A DNA stretch of 64,000 nucleotides from Aromatoleum toluclasticum ATCC 700605 (GTDB lineage: Bacteria; Pseudomonadota; Gammaproteobacteria; Burkholderiales; Rhodocyclaceae). Below the pieces are notes generated by a model, which did not search any database, was not told the DNA's origin, and saw only the letters and a list, made by a program, of their open reading frames with translations. The stretch is taken from NCBI RefSeq assembly GCF_000378245.1, contig NZ_KB899496.1, forward strand, positions 124,001 through 188,000, given 5' to 3'. This document shows, piece after piece, positions 42,117 to 50,205 of this stretch (position 1 is its first letter; every line of letters begins with the position of its first letter). Both the position numbers and the translations under genes were made by a program.

Positions 42117-42138
42117 TTCGACCGGCGGGGTGGACTGT

Positions 42139-42161
42139 GCCGGCCACGGCTTCAGGCCGGC
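42139..42161. terminator. Possible hairpin between convergent SUV3 helicase and panE genes
   Basis: GCCGGCC (42139-42145) pairs with GGCCGGC (42155-42161) around a 9-nt loop that includes the panE stop. There is no T-tract. Confidence 0.3.
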
Positions 42162-43063
42162 GCTGCGCCCTCCGCCCCACCTTCTTCGAGCAACTTTACC
42201 AGGCTGTACAGCACGCGGTTGACCGGCGTCGCGACGCCCAGCGCCTTGCCGCGGCGAAGTACGAAGCCGTTCAGATGGTCGATCTCACTGTGCTTGCCTC
42301 GCGCCAGATCCTGCGCCGTTGAGGAGAACTGCGTCGGCATCGTCTGCGCGATCCGTTGCACCGCCGCCCAACTGTCGCCCGGCACGGTGATGCCTTCTGC
42401 CCAAGCCAGATCGAGGCATTCCTGCACCGCATCGCGCATGACGTCCTCGACGGCATCTCCGGCGATCAGCCGGCCGTAGGGCAGTTGCGTGATCGCCGAT
42501 AGCGCGTTGTACGCGCAGTTGAGAATCAGCTTGGCCCAAAGCGCGCCGACGACGTTGTCCGACAGCTCGACTGGCACGCCGGCGGCGCCGAAGAGTTCGA
42601 CGAGGCGGCCGGATGCGTCCGACGGGCCGATCACGAGTTCGCCGCGGCCTTGGTGCTTGACATGGCCCGGCCCCGCCATCTCCGTCGCGACATAGACCAC
42701 TGCGGCGCCGACCTCGCGGCCGAGCTGTGCCTGCAGCCGTTCGGCATTGTCGACGCCGTTCTGCAGGCTGAGGACGATCGTTTCGGGGGAGAGGTGCGGC
42801 GCCATGTCGGCGCCGGCGGTTGCGGTGTCGGTCGATTTCACGCAGCACAGCACGAGTTGCGCGCCGCGCACGCCCTCCGCGCCGGTGCACGCCTTTACCG
42901 GTACGCGCTGCTGGAAGTCGCGAGTATCGAGGAGGAGTCCATCGCGTGCCATGGCGTCCACGTGTACCGGGCGGCCGACCAGAACCACTTCGTGGCCGGC
43001 GCGCGCTAGCATGCCGCCGTAGTAGCAACCGACCGCGCCGGCTCCCATCACTGCAATCCTCAT
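42152..43063 (-). CDS. panE: 2-dehydropantoate 2-reductase
   Basis: The 303-residue protein has the N-terminal NADPH motif MRIAVMGAGAVGCYYGGMLA, the LCCVKSTDTATA stretch, LSLQNGVDNAERL with the Asn of the active site, and the Lys in GALWAKLILNCAYNALSAI that binds ketopantoate. It makes pantoate for CoA synthesis; some paralogues act on other 2-keto acids. ATG 43063 is preferred because GGAGA lies eight bases upstream; ATG 43069 would be too close. Confidence 0.9.
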   Translation of the reverse strand: MRIAVMGAGAVGCYYGGMLARAGHEVVLVGRPVHVDAMARDGLLLDTRDFQQRVPVKACTGAEGVRGAQLVLCCVKSTDTATAGADMAPHLSPETIVLSLQNGVDNAERLQAQLGREVGAAVVYVATEMAGPGHVKHQGRGELVIGPSDASGRLVELFGAAGVPVELSDNVVGALWAKLILNCAYNALSAITQLPYGRLIAGDAVEDVMRDAVQECLDLAWAEGITVPGDSWAAVQRIAQTMPTQFSSTAQDLARGKHSEIDHLNGFVLRRGKALGVATPVNRVLYSLVKLLEEGGAEGAAPA

Positions 43064-43345
43064 GAGCATGTCTCCGTTGTGTCGGTAGCGGTCGCGGAAT
43101 GCGCACCCGTGAGACGGTGGTCCGCGGCGAAACCGACATGGTAGCGCCATGCCGCGCCTTGGGCACGATCGGGCCGTTCTGTTGAGCCGGTGCGTCGAGG
43201 GAAGGATGCACCCGGATTCCCGCTGCTGCAGGCGAGGCGTACGAAAAAGCGGGGAAGCGCGGGGCGCAATCTGATAGTGTTGCGCACCGCGCCGCAGCAT
43301 CCGGAATACGTCGGACGAGGCGCCGGTTCCCAATCGCACCGATCG

Positions 43346-44644
43346 ATGAATACGCAGCGCATCTCCCGACTCGCCCCCGTCCTTTCCGTCCTCGCCGCCT
43401 TTCTCGGCGGTTGCGCGGCCGTCTCCGAGCCGCCGGCGGTCCAGGCACCCGCACCGGTCGAAATGCGGATGCCCGACACGCTCCCGTCGGCCCCCGTGCC
43501 TCCGCCGCAGGGCGCAGTGCCGGCGGCTCCGGCAGGGGGACGGTTCGTGCCGGGTTTCCCGCCGCGCGTGCAGGAACAGGACGCACGCAGGTTCGTGTAT
43601 GCGCTGCTTCCGCCGGGCGTCACGCGCGAGCGCGACGAGTGGGCGGCGGACATCGTCGCGGCCTTCATGGGCTTGCGCCTCGCGCCGAACGCGGAAAACT
43701 TCTGCGCGTCGATCGCGGTGATCGAGCAGGAGTCCGGTTTCCAGGCGGATCCGGTGGTGCCTGGTTTGTCGAAAATCGTGTGGCGTGAAATCGAAACGCG
43801 CCGCAAGCGCTACCTGATTCCGAAGATGGCGCTGGACGCCGCGTTGTCCCAGCCCTCGCGCGACGGACGGACCTACCGCCAGCGCGTCAACGGGCTGAAG
43901 ACCGAGCGCCAGATGAGCATCCTCTACGGCGACATCATCGACGAGGTTCCCGGCGGCAAGCTGTTGCTGAGCGGATACAACCCGGTGCGTACCGGCGGTC
44001 CGATGCAGGTCAGCGTCACATTCGCCGAGACGCATGCGCGCGAGAAACCCTACGCGGCCGCGACGAACGGCAAGGTGCGCGAGGCGGTGTTCACGCGTCG
44101 CGGCGGTGTCTATTTCGGCATCGCCCACCTGCTCGATTACCCGGCACCCTACAGTAGCCCACTCTATCGCTTCGCGGATTTCAACGCGGGGCACTACGCG
44201 AGCCGCAACGCCGCTTTCCAGCAGGCCCTCGCCAGACTGGCCGGGCAGGCCCTGGTGCCGGATGGCGACCTCCTGCGTTACGCGGACGGGCGCCCGAGCA
44301 CGGTCGCCAGCACAACGCAGCGGGCGGCGCTGAAGATTTCGCGTCGGTTGCGACTCAACGAGGTCGAGATCGAGTCCGCGCTACGGCAGGAGAAGGAAGA
44401 ATCCTTCGGCCGCACGAAGCTCTACCAGCGCGTGTTCGCGCTCGCGGATGAAGTGGAGGGGCGGCCCGCGGCGCGCGAGGCATTGCCGCAGATCCGCCTC
44501 CACAGCCCGAAGATCACGCGAAAGCTCACCACTGCCTGGTTCGCCGATCGCGTGAATACCCGCTACCGCTCGTGCATGAACCGCGCGGCCACGGTGCCCG
44601 ACCTGCAGTTGCCGCTGGTGTCGAACGGCGCCCGCCGAAGCTGA
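43346..44644 (+). CDS. DUF1615 lipoprotein
   Basis: The 432-residue precursor has a lipobox (AAFLGGC, lipidated Cys about residue 23), a Pro/Ala-rich linker to about residue 65, and a C-terminal DUF1615 domain with IAVIEQESGFQADPVVPGL, GPMQVSVTFAETHA and YRFADFNAGHYASRNAAFQ. The ESGF-type start of the domain resembles lysozyme-like folds, so a murein hydrolase role is possible but not established. Convergent with badK, 19 bp apart. Confidence 0.85.
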   Translation: MNTQRISRLAPVLSVLAAFLGGCAAVSEPPAVQAPAPVEMRMPDTLPSAPVPPPQGAVPAAPAGGRFVPGFPPRVQEQDARRFVYALLPPGVTRERDEWAADIVAAFMGLRLAPNAENFCASIAVIEQESGFQADPVVPGLSKIVWREIETRRKRYLIPKMALDAALSQPSRDGRTYRQRVNGLKTERQMSILYGDIIDEVPGGKLLLSGYNPVRTGGPMQVSVTFAETHAREKPYAAATNGKVREAVFTRRGGVYFGIAHLLDYPAPYSSPLYRFADFNAGHYASRNAAFQQALARLAGQALVPDGDLLRYADGRPSTVASTTQRAALKISRRLRLNEVEIESALRQEKEESFGRTKLYQRVFALADEVEGRPAAREALPQIRLHSPKITRKLTTAWFADRVNTRYRSCMNRAATVPDLQLPLVSNGARRS

Positions 44645-44663
44645 GCGCCGCCGTCCAGCGCAC

Positions 44664-45458
44664 TCAGCGGTCGGCGAAGCGGGGCGGCCGCTTCTCGACG
44701 AAGGCGGCCATGCCTTCCTTCTGGTCCGCGAGCCCGAAGGTCGCGTGCAGCGTGCGACGCTCGAAGAGCAGGCCCTCGTTGAGCGGGCCTTCGAAGGCGC
44801 GGTTCACCGTTTCCTTCATCATCATGAGGACGGGCAGCGAGAACTCGGCGATCTTCGCGGCCGCCGCGAGCGCTTCGTCGAGCACGCTTCCGGCGGGAAA
44901 GATGCGCGCAACGAGGCCGCTGCGCTCCGCTTCCTGCGCGTCCATCAGGCGACCGGTCAGGCACAGGTCCATCGCCTTGGTCTTGCCCACCGCGCGCGGC
45001 AGGCGCTGCGTGCCGCCCGCACCGGGGATGGTGCCGATCCTGATTTCCGGCTGGCCGAAACGGGCGTTGTCCGCCGCGAACACGATGTCGCACATCATCG
45101 CCAGTTCGCAGCCGCCGCCCAGCGCGACGCCCGAGACGGCGGCGATCGTCGGTTTGCGGAAGGTCTTGAGACGCTCCCAGTTGCGCGTGATGAAGTCACC
45201 CTTGTAGGCGTCCATGTAGTCCATCGCGCGCATCGCGGCGATGTCCGCGCCGGCGGCGAAGGCCTTGTCGGAGCCCGTCACCACGACGCAGGCGATGCCG
45301 GGGTCGGCTTCGAAACGGTCGAGCGCCTGGCCGATCCCGCTCATCACGTCGTCGTTGAGCGCGTTGAACACTTCCGGGCGGTTGATGCGGATGAGGCCGA
45401 CCTTGCCGCGCGTTTCAGCGAGGATCACTGACGTCATCGTGTCGTCTTCCGTCGCCAT
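44664..45458 (-). CDS. badK: Cyclohex-1-ene-1-carboxyl-CoA hydratase
   Basis: The 264-residue crotonase-fold protein keeps both catalytic acids of hydratases: E118 in GGGCELAMMCD and E138 in GQPEIRIGTIPGAGG, plus the oxyanion loop AFAAGADI. Its place directly after aliA and near badH, badI and badR supports the BadK step, hydration of cyclohex-1-ene-1-carboxyl-CoA to 2-hydroxycyclohexanecarboxyl-CoA. ATG 45458 overlaps the aliA stop (TGATG), with GGAG five bases upstream. A general enoyl-CoA hydratase cannot be excluded from sequence alone. Confidence 0.82.
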   Translation of the reverse strand: MATEDDTMTSVILAETRGKVGLIRINRPEVFNALNDDVMSGIGQALDRFEADPGIACVVVTGSDKAFAAGADIAAMRAMDYMDAYKGDFITRNWERLKTFRKPTIAAVSGVALGGGCELAMMCDIVFAADNARFGQPEIRIGTIPGAGGTQRLPRAVGKTKAMDLCLTGRLMDAQEAERSGLVARIFPAGSVLDEALAAAAKIAEFSLPVLMMMKETVNRAFEGPLNEGLLFERRTLHATFGLADQKEGMAAFVEKRPPRFADR

Positions 45459-47086
45459 CACTGCTCCGTGCCGAAGGACTTGGCGGTTTCGCGCAGCTTG
45501 AACTTCTGCAGCTTGCCGGCCGGCGTGCGCGGCAGGTCCTCGACGATCTCGAGGCGTTCCGGGTAGTACTGCTTCGCGACCTGCTGTTTGTCGAGATAGG
45601 CCGTGAGGTCTTCGAAAGTCAGCCGGCAGCCGGGTTTCAGCGAGACGAAGGCGCAGATGCGCTCACCGAGGCGGCGGTCCGGGTAGCCGACGACCGCGAC
45701 CGTCGTGATCGAAGGGTGGCGGTACAGCAGGTTCTCGATTTCGACGACCGGGATGTTCTCGCCGCCGCGGATCACGATGTCCTTGCTGCGGCCGTTGATG
45801 CGGATGTAACCCTCGCTGTCCTGGAAGGCCATGTCGCCGGTGTCGAACCAGCCGTCGGCGGTGACACCGTTGAGTTGCGGACGCTTGAGGTAGCCGGCGA
45901 ACAGGGACGAGCCGCGGATCAGCAGTTCGCCCGTCTCGCCTGTGGGCAGTTCGGCCGCGTCCGCACCGACGATGCGGATCTCGATGCCGGGCAGGGCGCG
46001 GCCGTCGGAGACGCCGGATTTCTCCAGCGCACGCGCCGGTTCCGTGACGGTCACCGCGCCGCATTCGGTCATGCCCCACGCCGAGCAGATGCTCAGGCCC
46101 ATCAGGTCCCACGCGCGCTGGACGACGACGGGGGGAATCGGCGCCCCGGCGCAGTTGAATTTCGTGAATTGCGGTGACACCGGCGAACCCGCCTCGACTG
46201 CCGCGCACATGTCGGAAACGAAGGCCGCCGAGGCCATGCTGAAGGTTACGCCCTCGTCGCGGACGATCTCCAGCGCACGCGGCGCGTCCCAGATTTCCTG
46301 CAGCACCGTCGTCGAGTTCAGGATCAGCGGCAGCATCGCGAGATAGCCGTAGCCGGTGAGGTGCGCCATCGGCGACGCGCCGAGGATGATGTCCGACGGG
46401 CTCAGCTCCATCGTCGCGATATAGGCGTGGAGGTTCGAGAAGAGCGTGTTCGAGGTGTGCATCACGCCCTTGGGCTCGCCCGTCGTGCCCGACGTGTACA
46501 TGAGCAGCGAGACGTCGTCGGGTCCGATGCCCGGGCCGGAAAGGGGCGGCGTGTCCTCGCGCATCAGCACGCGGTCGAAGCTGTCTTCGCCGTCACCGTC
46601 GACGACCACGACTTGTTTCAGGTGCGGCAGCTTGGGCTGCAGCTCGCGTGCCATCGCGGCGTGGTCGAACTTGCGGAACACCGTCGGGACGATGAAGACC
46701 TTCGATTCGGCGAAGTCCAGCATGTAGCTCAGTTCGTGCTGGCGGAAGATCGGCATCACCGGGTTCGCGGCGGCACCGATGCGGGCGCAGGCGAGCGAGA
46801 GCGCGACGAATTCCCAGCGGTTGGGCAGCTGGAAGCTCACGACGTCGCTGCGGCCCACGCCGAGCGCGACGAGGCTGCGGGCGATCAGGTCGACCCGTCG
46901 GTCGAGTTCGCGATAGCTGAGGCGGACCGGCGCGGTCTGGCCGTCGCGGTAGCCAACGACGGCCGGTTTGTCGGGGCAATCGGACAGCGCACGCCGGAAG
47001 TGCACGTCGATCGTCTCGTCGCGCCACAGGCCGGCGGCCTTCATGGCAGTCATGCGGTCGGCGATCAGCACCGGGTCGAAGTTCAT
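45458..47086 (-). CDS. aliA: Cyclohexanecarboxylate-CoA ligase
   Basis: The 542-residue adenylate-forming enzyme has the AMP-binding motif MYTSGTTGEPKGVMHT, the WGMTECG aromatic/acid motif, GWFDTGDMAFQDSEGYIRIN, and the C-terminal catalytic Lys in RTPAGKLQKFKL. Context with badK, aliB, badR, badH and badI makes cyclohexanecarboxylate (or its 1-ene) the likely substrate, activated to the CoA thioester with ATP. GGAGAGA precedes ATG 47086. About 200 bp of untranslated leader separates it from its promoter region, which carries the motif also seen at aliB. Confidence 0.85.
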   Translation of the reverse strand: MNFDPVLIADRMTAMKAAGLWRDETIDVHFRRALSDCPDKPAVVGYRDGQTAPVRLSYRELDRRVDLIARSLVALGVGRSDVVSFQLPNRWEFVALSLACARIGAAANPVMPIFRQHELSYMLDFAESKVFIVPTVFRKFDHAAMARELQPKLPHLKQVVVVDGDGEDSFDRVLMREDTPPLSGPGIGPDDVSLLMYTSGTTGEPKGVMHTSNTLFSNLHAYIATMELSPSDIILGASPMAHLTGYGYLAMLPLILNSTTVLQEIWDAPRALEIVRDEGVTFSMASAAFVSDMCAAVEAGSPVSPQFTKFNCAGAPIPPVVVQRAWDLMGLSICSAWGMTECGAVTVTEPARALEKSGVSDGRALPGIEIRIVGADAAELPTGETGELLIRGSSLFAGYLKRPQLNGVTADGWFDTGDMAFQDSEGYIRINGRSKDIVIRGGENIPVVEIENLLYRHPSITTVAVVGYPDRRLGERICAFVSLKPGCRLTFEDLTAYLDKQQVAKQYYPERLEIVEDLPRTPAGKLQKFKLRETAKSFGTEQ

Positions 47087-47302
47087 TTCTATCTCTCCTC
47101 ACTTGGCGGGGGCTTGGCCCGCGCAACCCTGAATGTCTTGTTGCGAGACGGCAGCATGCCGGGCGGGGCGGCGACGCGCCCTTGTGGAAGTACGCATCGC
47201 CGATCCCGTTGCGCCCGGTTTGCGAGGGCACGTCTCCTTGGTTGATCTCTGCAGCCGGCCGCGGCCGACAGCGTCGCAAAGCTATCCCCTTTGCTAGTAT
47301 AA

Positions 47303-47314
47303 GTCAATAGATTG
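47303..47314 (-). promoter_or_regulatory. Candidate BadR site in the aliA promoter
   Basis: On the minus strand the sequence reads CAATCTATTGAC, just upstream of the -10 TATACT of aliA. The same 12-mer with one change occurs in the aliB promoter. CAAT/ATTG are inverted halves with a 2-bp centre. Confidence 0.5.
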
Positions 47315-47447
47315 TCACAAACGCTCGTGTAGGTATCTTCGCCGTGGAGTTCTGGACGTGCGCAGAGCCCTTTAACGCAAGGGGAACGGGCTTATTGACG
47401 GATCGTGATCAGCAGCAATTGTTCCATCGTGTTTGAAAACAAAATAG

Positions 47448-47459
47448 CAATGTATTGAC
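47448..47459 (+). promoter_or_regulatory. Candidate BadR site in the aliB promoter
   Basis: CAATGTATTGAC differs from the aliA copy at one base and overlaps the -35 TTGACA of aliB. Such a position fits repression by a MarR protein. Confidence 0.5.
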
Positions 47460-47484
47460 AGAAAAGTTCAGTGCTCCCTAGAAT
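47455..47484 (+). promoter_or_regulatory. Strong sigma-70 promoter of aliB
   Basis: A consensus -35 TTGACA (47455-47460) and TAGAAT (47479-47484) are 18 bp apart, 28 bp before the aliB ATG. It is the best promoter match in the window. Confidence 0.8.
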
Positions 47485-47512
47485 GCGCAAAACCTACACA
47501 GGAGGAGCAGCG

Positions 47513-48661
47513 ATGGATTTCAGTCTCAGCCCCGAGCAGCAAGCGCTCGTCGATACCGCCAGCCGCTTCGCCCGCGAGCGTCTCGCTCCCGGCTACAAGG
47601 CGCGTGAAAAGGCCGAACGCATCGAGCGCGAGGTCATCCGCGAGATGGGCGAACTCGGCTTCCTCGGGCCGGAGTTGGCCGAAGCGCACGGCGGCATGGG
47701 GGTCGATTGCGTGACCAGCGGCCTGCTGCTGGAGCAGATCTCGTATGGCGACTTCAACGTGTCCTACGTGAATCTCCTGACCTCGCTGTGCGGCCAGATC
47801 GTCGCGAATTACGCGCGGCCGGACATCGCGAAGGAGTGGCTGGGCCAGGTGATCGCCGGCAAGAAGTCGATCGCCATCGCGCTCACCGAGCCCAGCGCCG
47901 GTTCCGACGCGGCGCGCCTGAAGCTGAAGGCGACGCGCGACGGCGACCACTTCGTGCTCAACGGCGAGAAGACCTCGATCTCGATGGCGACGCAGGCGGA
48001 CGTGGCGGTCGTGTTCGCCCGTACCGGAGCCGAAGCCGACCGCGCCCGCGGCATCAGCGCCTTCCTCGTGCCGATGGACCTGCCGGGCATCACCCGCACG
48101 GCCTTCGACGATATCGGCACCCGCCCCGTGGGCCGCGGCTCGATCTTCTTCGACGACGTGCGCGTGCCGGCCGAAATGATGCTCGGCGACGAGGGCAAGG
48201 GCTTCGTGCAGGTGATGCAGGGGTTTGATTACAGCCGCGCGCTGATCGGCATCCAGTGCATAGGCGTGGTCCGCGCCTCGCTCGACGAAACCTGGCGCTA
48301 CGTGCAGGAACGCGAGGCCTTCGGCAAGAAGATCGGCGACTTCCAGGGCGTCACCTTCCCGCTCGCCGAGGCCGAGACGATGTACGAAGCCTGTCGCGCG
48401 CTATGCCTGAAGACGCTGTGGCTGAAGGACCAGGGGCTGGAGCACACGGCCGAGGCGGCGATGTGCAAGTGGTGGGCGCCCAAGGTGGCGTGCGAAATCA
48501 TCCACCAGTGCCTGCTTACGCACGGCCACGGCGGCTACGCGAGCGACTACGACTTCGGCCAGCGCTACCGCGACGTGATGGGTCTGCAGATCGGCGACGG
48601 CACCGCGAACATCATGAAGATGATCATCGGCCGCCAGAAGCTCGCGGCGCACGAGGTTTAG
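47513..48661 (+). CDS. aliB: Acyl-CoA dehydrogenase, probable cyclohexanecarboxyl-CoA dehydrogenase
   Basis: The 382-residue flavoprotein has the acyl-CoA dehydrogenase signatures ALTEPSAGSDAARLK and the C-terminal GHGGYASDYDFGQRYRD. At the position of the usual catalytic Glu (in FEGT) it has Asp362 in IGDGT. That change, and its place divergent from aliA, suggest a cyclic substrate: desaturation of cyclohexanecarboxyl-CoA to the 1-ene. GGAGGAG upstream supports ATG 47513; an upstream GTG start would remove the promoter. Electrons would pass to ETF and ETF-QO. The aliB name rests on context; badJ is the alternative. Confidence 0.72.
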   Translation: MDFSLSPEQQALVDTASRFARERLAPGYKAREKAERIEREVIREMGELGFLGPELAEAHGGMGVDCVTSGLLLEQISYGDFNVSYVNLLTSLCGQIVANYARPDIAKEWLGQVIAGKKSIAIALTEPSAGSDAARLKLKATRDGDHFVLNGEKTSISMATQADVAVVFARTGAEADRARGISAFLVPMDLPGITRTAFDDIGTRPVGRGSIFFDDVRVPAEMMLGDEGKGFVQVMQGFDYSRALIGIQCIGVVRASLDETWRYVQEREAFGKKIGDFQGVTFPLAEAETMYEACRALCLKTLWLKDQGLEHTAEAAMCKWWAPKVACEIIHQCLLTHGHGGYASDYDFGQRYRDVMGLQIGDGTANIMKMIIGRQKLAAHEV

Positions 48662-48665
48662 TGGC

Positions 48666-48816
48666 CTGCTTCGTAAATCAAGTGACTGGACGAAAGCGAT
48701 GGATTGCGACCTGTGGCAAGGCGCGAACCGCAGCAATAGCAGTAGCTATTGCGAGGATGAGCAACGCAGCCACGGGTCGCAAGACGCGCTTTCGTGTCAC
48801 GGCATTTGCGAAGCAG
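48666..48816. repeat. 151-nt long-hairpin element between aliB and badR
   Basis: Four successive stems nest in this stretch: 48666-48678 with 48804-48816; 48682-48698 with 48787-48800 (3-nt bulge); 48704-48717 with 48769-48782; and the apical GCAATAGC/GCTATTGC (48733-48740, 48745-48752) with a 4-nt loop. It fills the gap between the convergent aliB and badR genes and has no open frame. It could be a bidirectional terminator, a structured RNA or a non-autonomous palindromic repeat. Confidence 0.7.
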
Positions 48817-48820
48817 ACCA

Positions 48821-49291
48821 CTACAGCTTGGCCATGTTGCGCTGCAGGAGGCTGACGTAATGGATGAACTGCAGGCGGTCATCGAACGAGAAGCCTTTCA
48901 GCGCCTGGTCGTAGAAGTCGTGGATGGGGTCGGCGAGCTTGATCCACAGCTCCTCGCCCTTCGCGCTGAGTCTGACCTTGACGGCGCGGCGGTCTTCCGC
49001 GCTCGTGGCGCGTTCGATCAGGCCGTCGCGTTCCAGGCGCGTGAGGATGCCCGACAGGTTCTGGCGGCTGACGAGCAGGAAGCGCGACAGCTCGCCGACG
49101 CCCATGCCCTCCTTGACCTTGGGGCGGGACAGGGCGCCGAGCACGGACCACTGCTGCGTCGTCACGCCGAACTCGTCGAGGGCCTGCGTGCCCTTGGTGT
49201 GCAGCGTGTTCGCGGCCTGGAAGAAACGGAAGAACAGCCGGTTGCTGATCTCCATCGTGGCGAGGTCCTTGGCAGCGGAAAGGTCTTTCAT
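48821..49291 (-). CDS. badR: MarR family regulator of the cyclohexanecarboxylate genes
   Basis: The 156-residue protein has a MarR winged helix: VTTQQWSVLGALSRPKVKEG, then the recognition helix region SRFLLVSRQNLSGILTRLER and the wing SAEDRRAVKVRLSAKGEEL. In Rhodopseudomonas palustris BadR controls the corresponding genes. Its position between aliB and badH, and the shared motif at the aliA and aliB promoters, support this role here. ATG 49291 is used; a start at 49324 would add 11 residues and neither has a clear ribosome-binding site. Confidence 0.82.
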   Translation of the reverse strand: MKDLSAAKDLATMEISNRLFFRFFQAANTLHTKGTQALDEFGVTTQQWSVLGALSRPKVKEGMGVGELSRFLLVSRQNLSGILTRLERDGLIERATSAEDRRAVKVRLSAKGEELWIKLADPIHDFYDQALKGFSFDDRLQFIHYVSLLQRNMAKL

Positions 49292-49390
49292 CGGGGCGTC
49301 ATGTCGGGTTCGAACGGCGCCCATTGAATCGCAAAGCAGGGCCCGGACGCAACGGGCCGAATTGATGGTCATCCAACAGGAGAGTGAGAG

Positions 49391-50158
49391 ATGAGTCGTT
49401 TTGAAGGCAAAGTCGTCATCGTGACGGGAGGTGCCGGCGGCATCGGTTCCGCAATCTGCCGCCGCTTCGGCGAGGAGCGCGCGAGTGTCGCGGTGTTCGA
49501 CATCAACCGCGAAGCGGCCGAAGCCGTTGCGGCCGAAATCCAGTCCGCCGGCGGCAAGGCGCGTGCCTACGCGGTCGACCTGACGAGCCAGGATTCGGTG
49601 ATCACCGCCGTGACCGCCGCGGAAAGCGAGCTCGGCCCGATCGACGTGCTGGTGAACAACGCCGGCTGGGACAAGGTCGGCAACTTCCTCGATACCGACA
49701 AGCCGTTGTGGGACAGGATCGTCGCGATCAACCTGTACGGCGCGCTGTACATGCACCACGCCGTCGTCAAGGGCATGCGTGACCGCGGCCACGGCCGCGT
49801 GATCAACGTCGCATCCGACGCCGGCCGCGTCGGATCGTCGGGTGAGGCGGTGTACTCCTTCTGCAAGGGCGGCCTGATCTCGTTCTCGAAGACGATGGCG
49901 CGCGAACTCGCCCGCCAGCAGATCAACATCAACGTCGTGTGCCCCGGCCCGACCGACACCCCGCTCCTCGACGACATCTGCGGCGAAGGCGAGCGCGGCG
50001 ACAAGCTGCGCACCGCCTTCACCCGTGCAGTCCCCTTCGGCCGCCTCGGCCAGCCGGGCGACCTGCCGGGCGCGGTGGCCTTCCTCGCCAGCGACGACGC
50101 CGCGTTCATCACCGGTCAGGTGATCAGCGTGTCGGGCGGCCTGACGATGGCTGGCTAA
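49391..50158 (+). CDS. badH: 2-hydroxycyclohexanecarboxyl-CoA dehydrogenase
   Basis: This 255-residue short-chain dehydrogenase has TGGAGGIG (12-19) for NAD binding, NNAG at 89-92, and the catalytic S142, Y155 and K159 (YSFCK). It closely matches BadH as I recall it (FDINREAAE, VLVNNAGWDKVGNFLDT, GEAVYSFCKGGLISFSKT). It oxidises 2-hydroxy- to 2-ketocyclohexanecarboxyl-CoA. GGAGAG before the ATG is a good ribosome-binding site. badI follows after 47 bp, so the two are one unit. Confidence 0.9.
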   Translation: MSRFEGKVVIVTGGAGGIGSAICRRFGEERASVAVFDINREAAEAVAAEIQSAGGKARAYAVDLTSQDSVITAVTAAESELGPIDVLVNNAGWDKVGNFLDTDKPLWDRIVAINLYGALYMHHAVVKGMRDRGHGRVINVASDAGRVGSSGEAVYSFCKGGLISFSKTMARELARQQININVVCPGPTDTPLLDDICGEGERGDKLRTAFTRAVPFGRLGQPGDLPGAVAFLASDDAAFITGQVISVSGGLTMAG

Positions 50159-50205
50159 GACGCACGTTTTCTTAACGAATTCAGCATTAAGACGAGGAAT
50201 ACACC

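Larger units (their letters stand above)
47087..47512. other. Divergent regulatory region between aliA and aliB
   Basis: This 426-bp gene-free stretch holds the aliA leader, a minus-strand -10 (TATACT, 47296-47301), a repeated motif in both promoters, and the aliB promoter. No protein-coding frame was found in it. It is the likely control point of the cyclohexanecarboxylate pathway. Confidence 0.7.
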
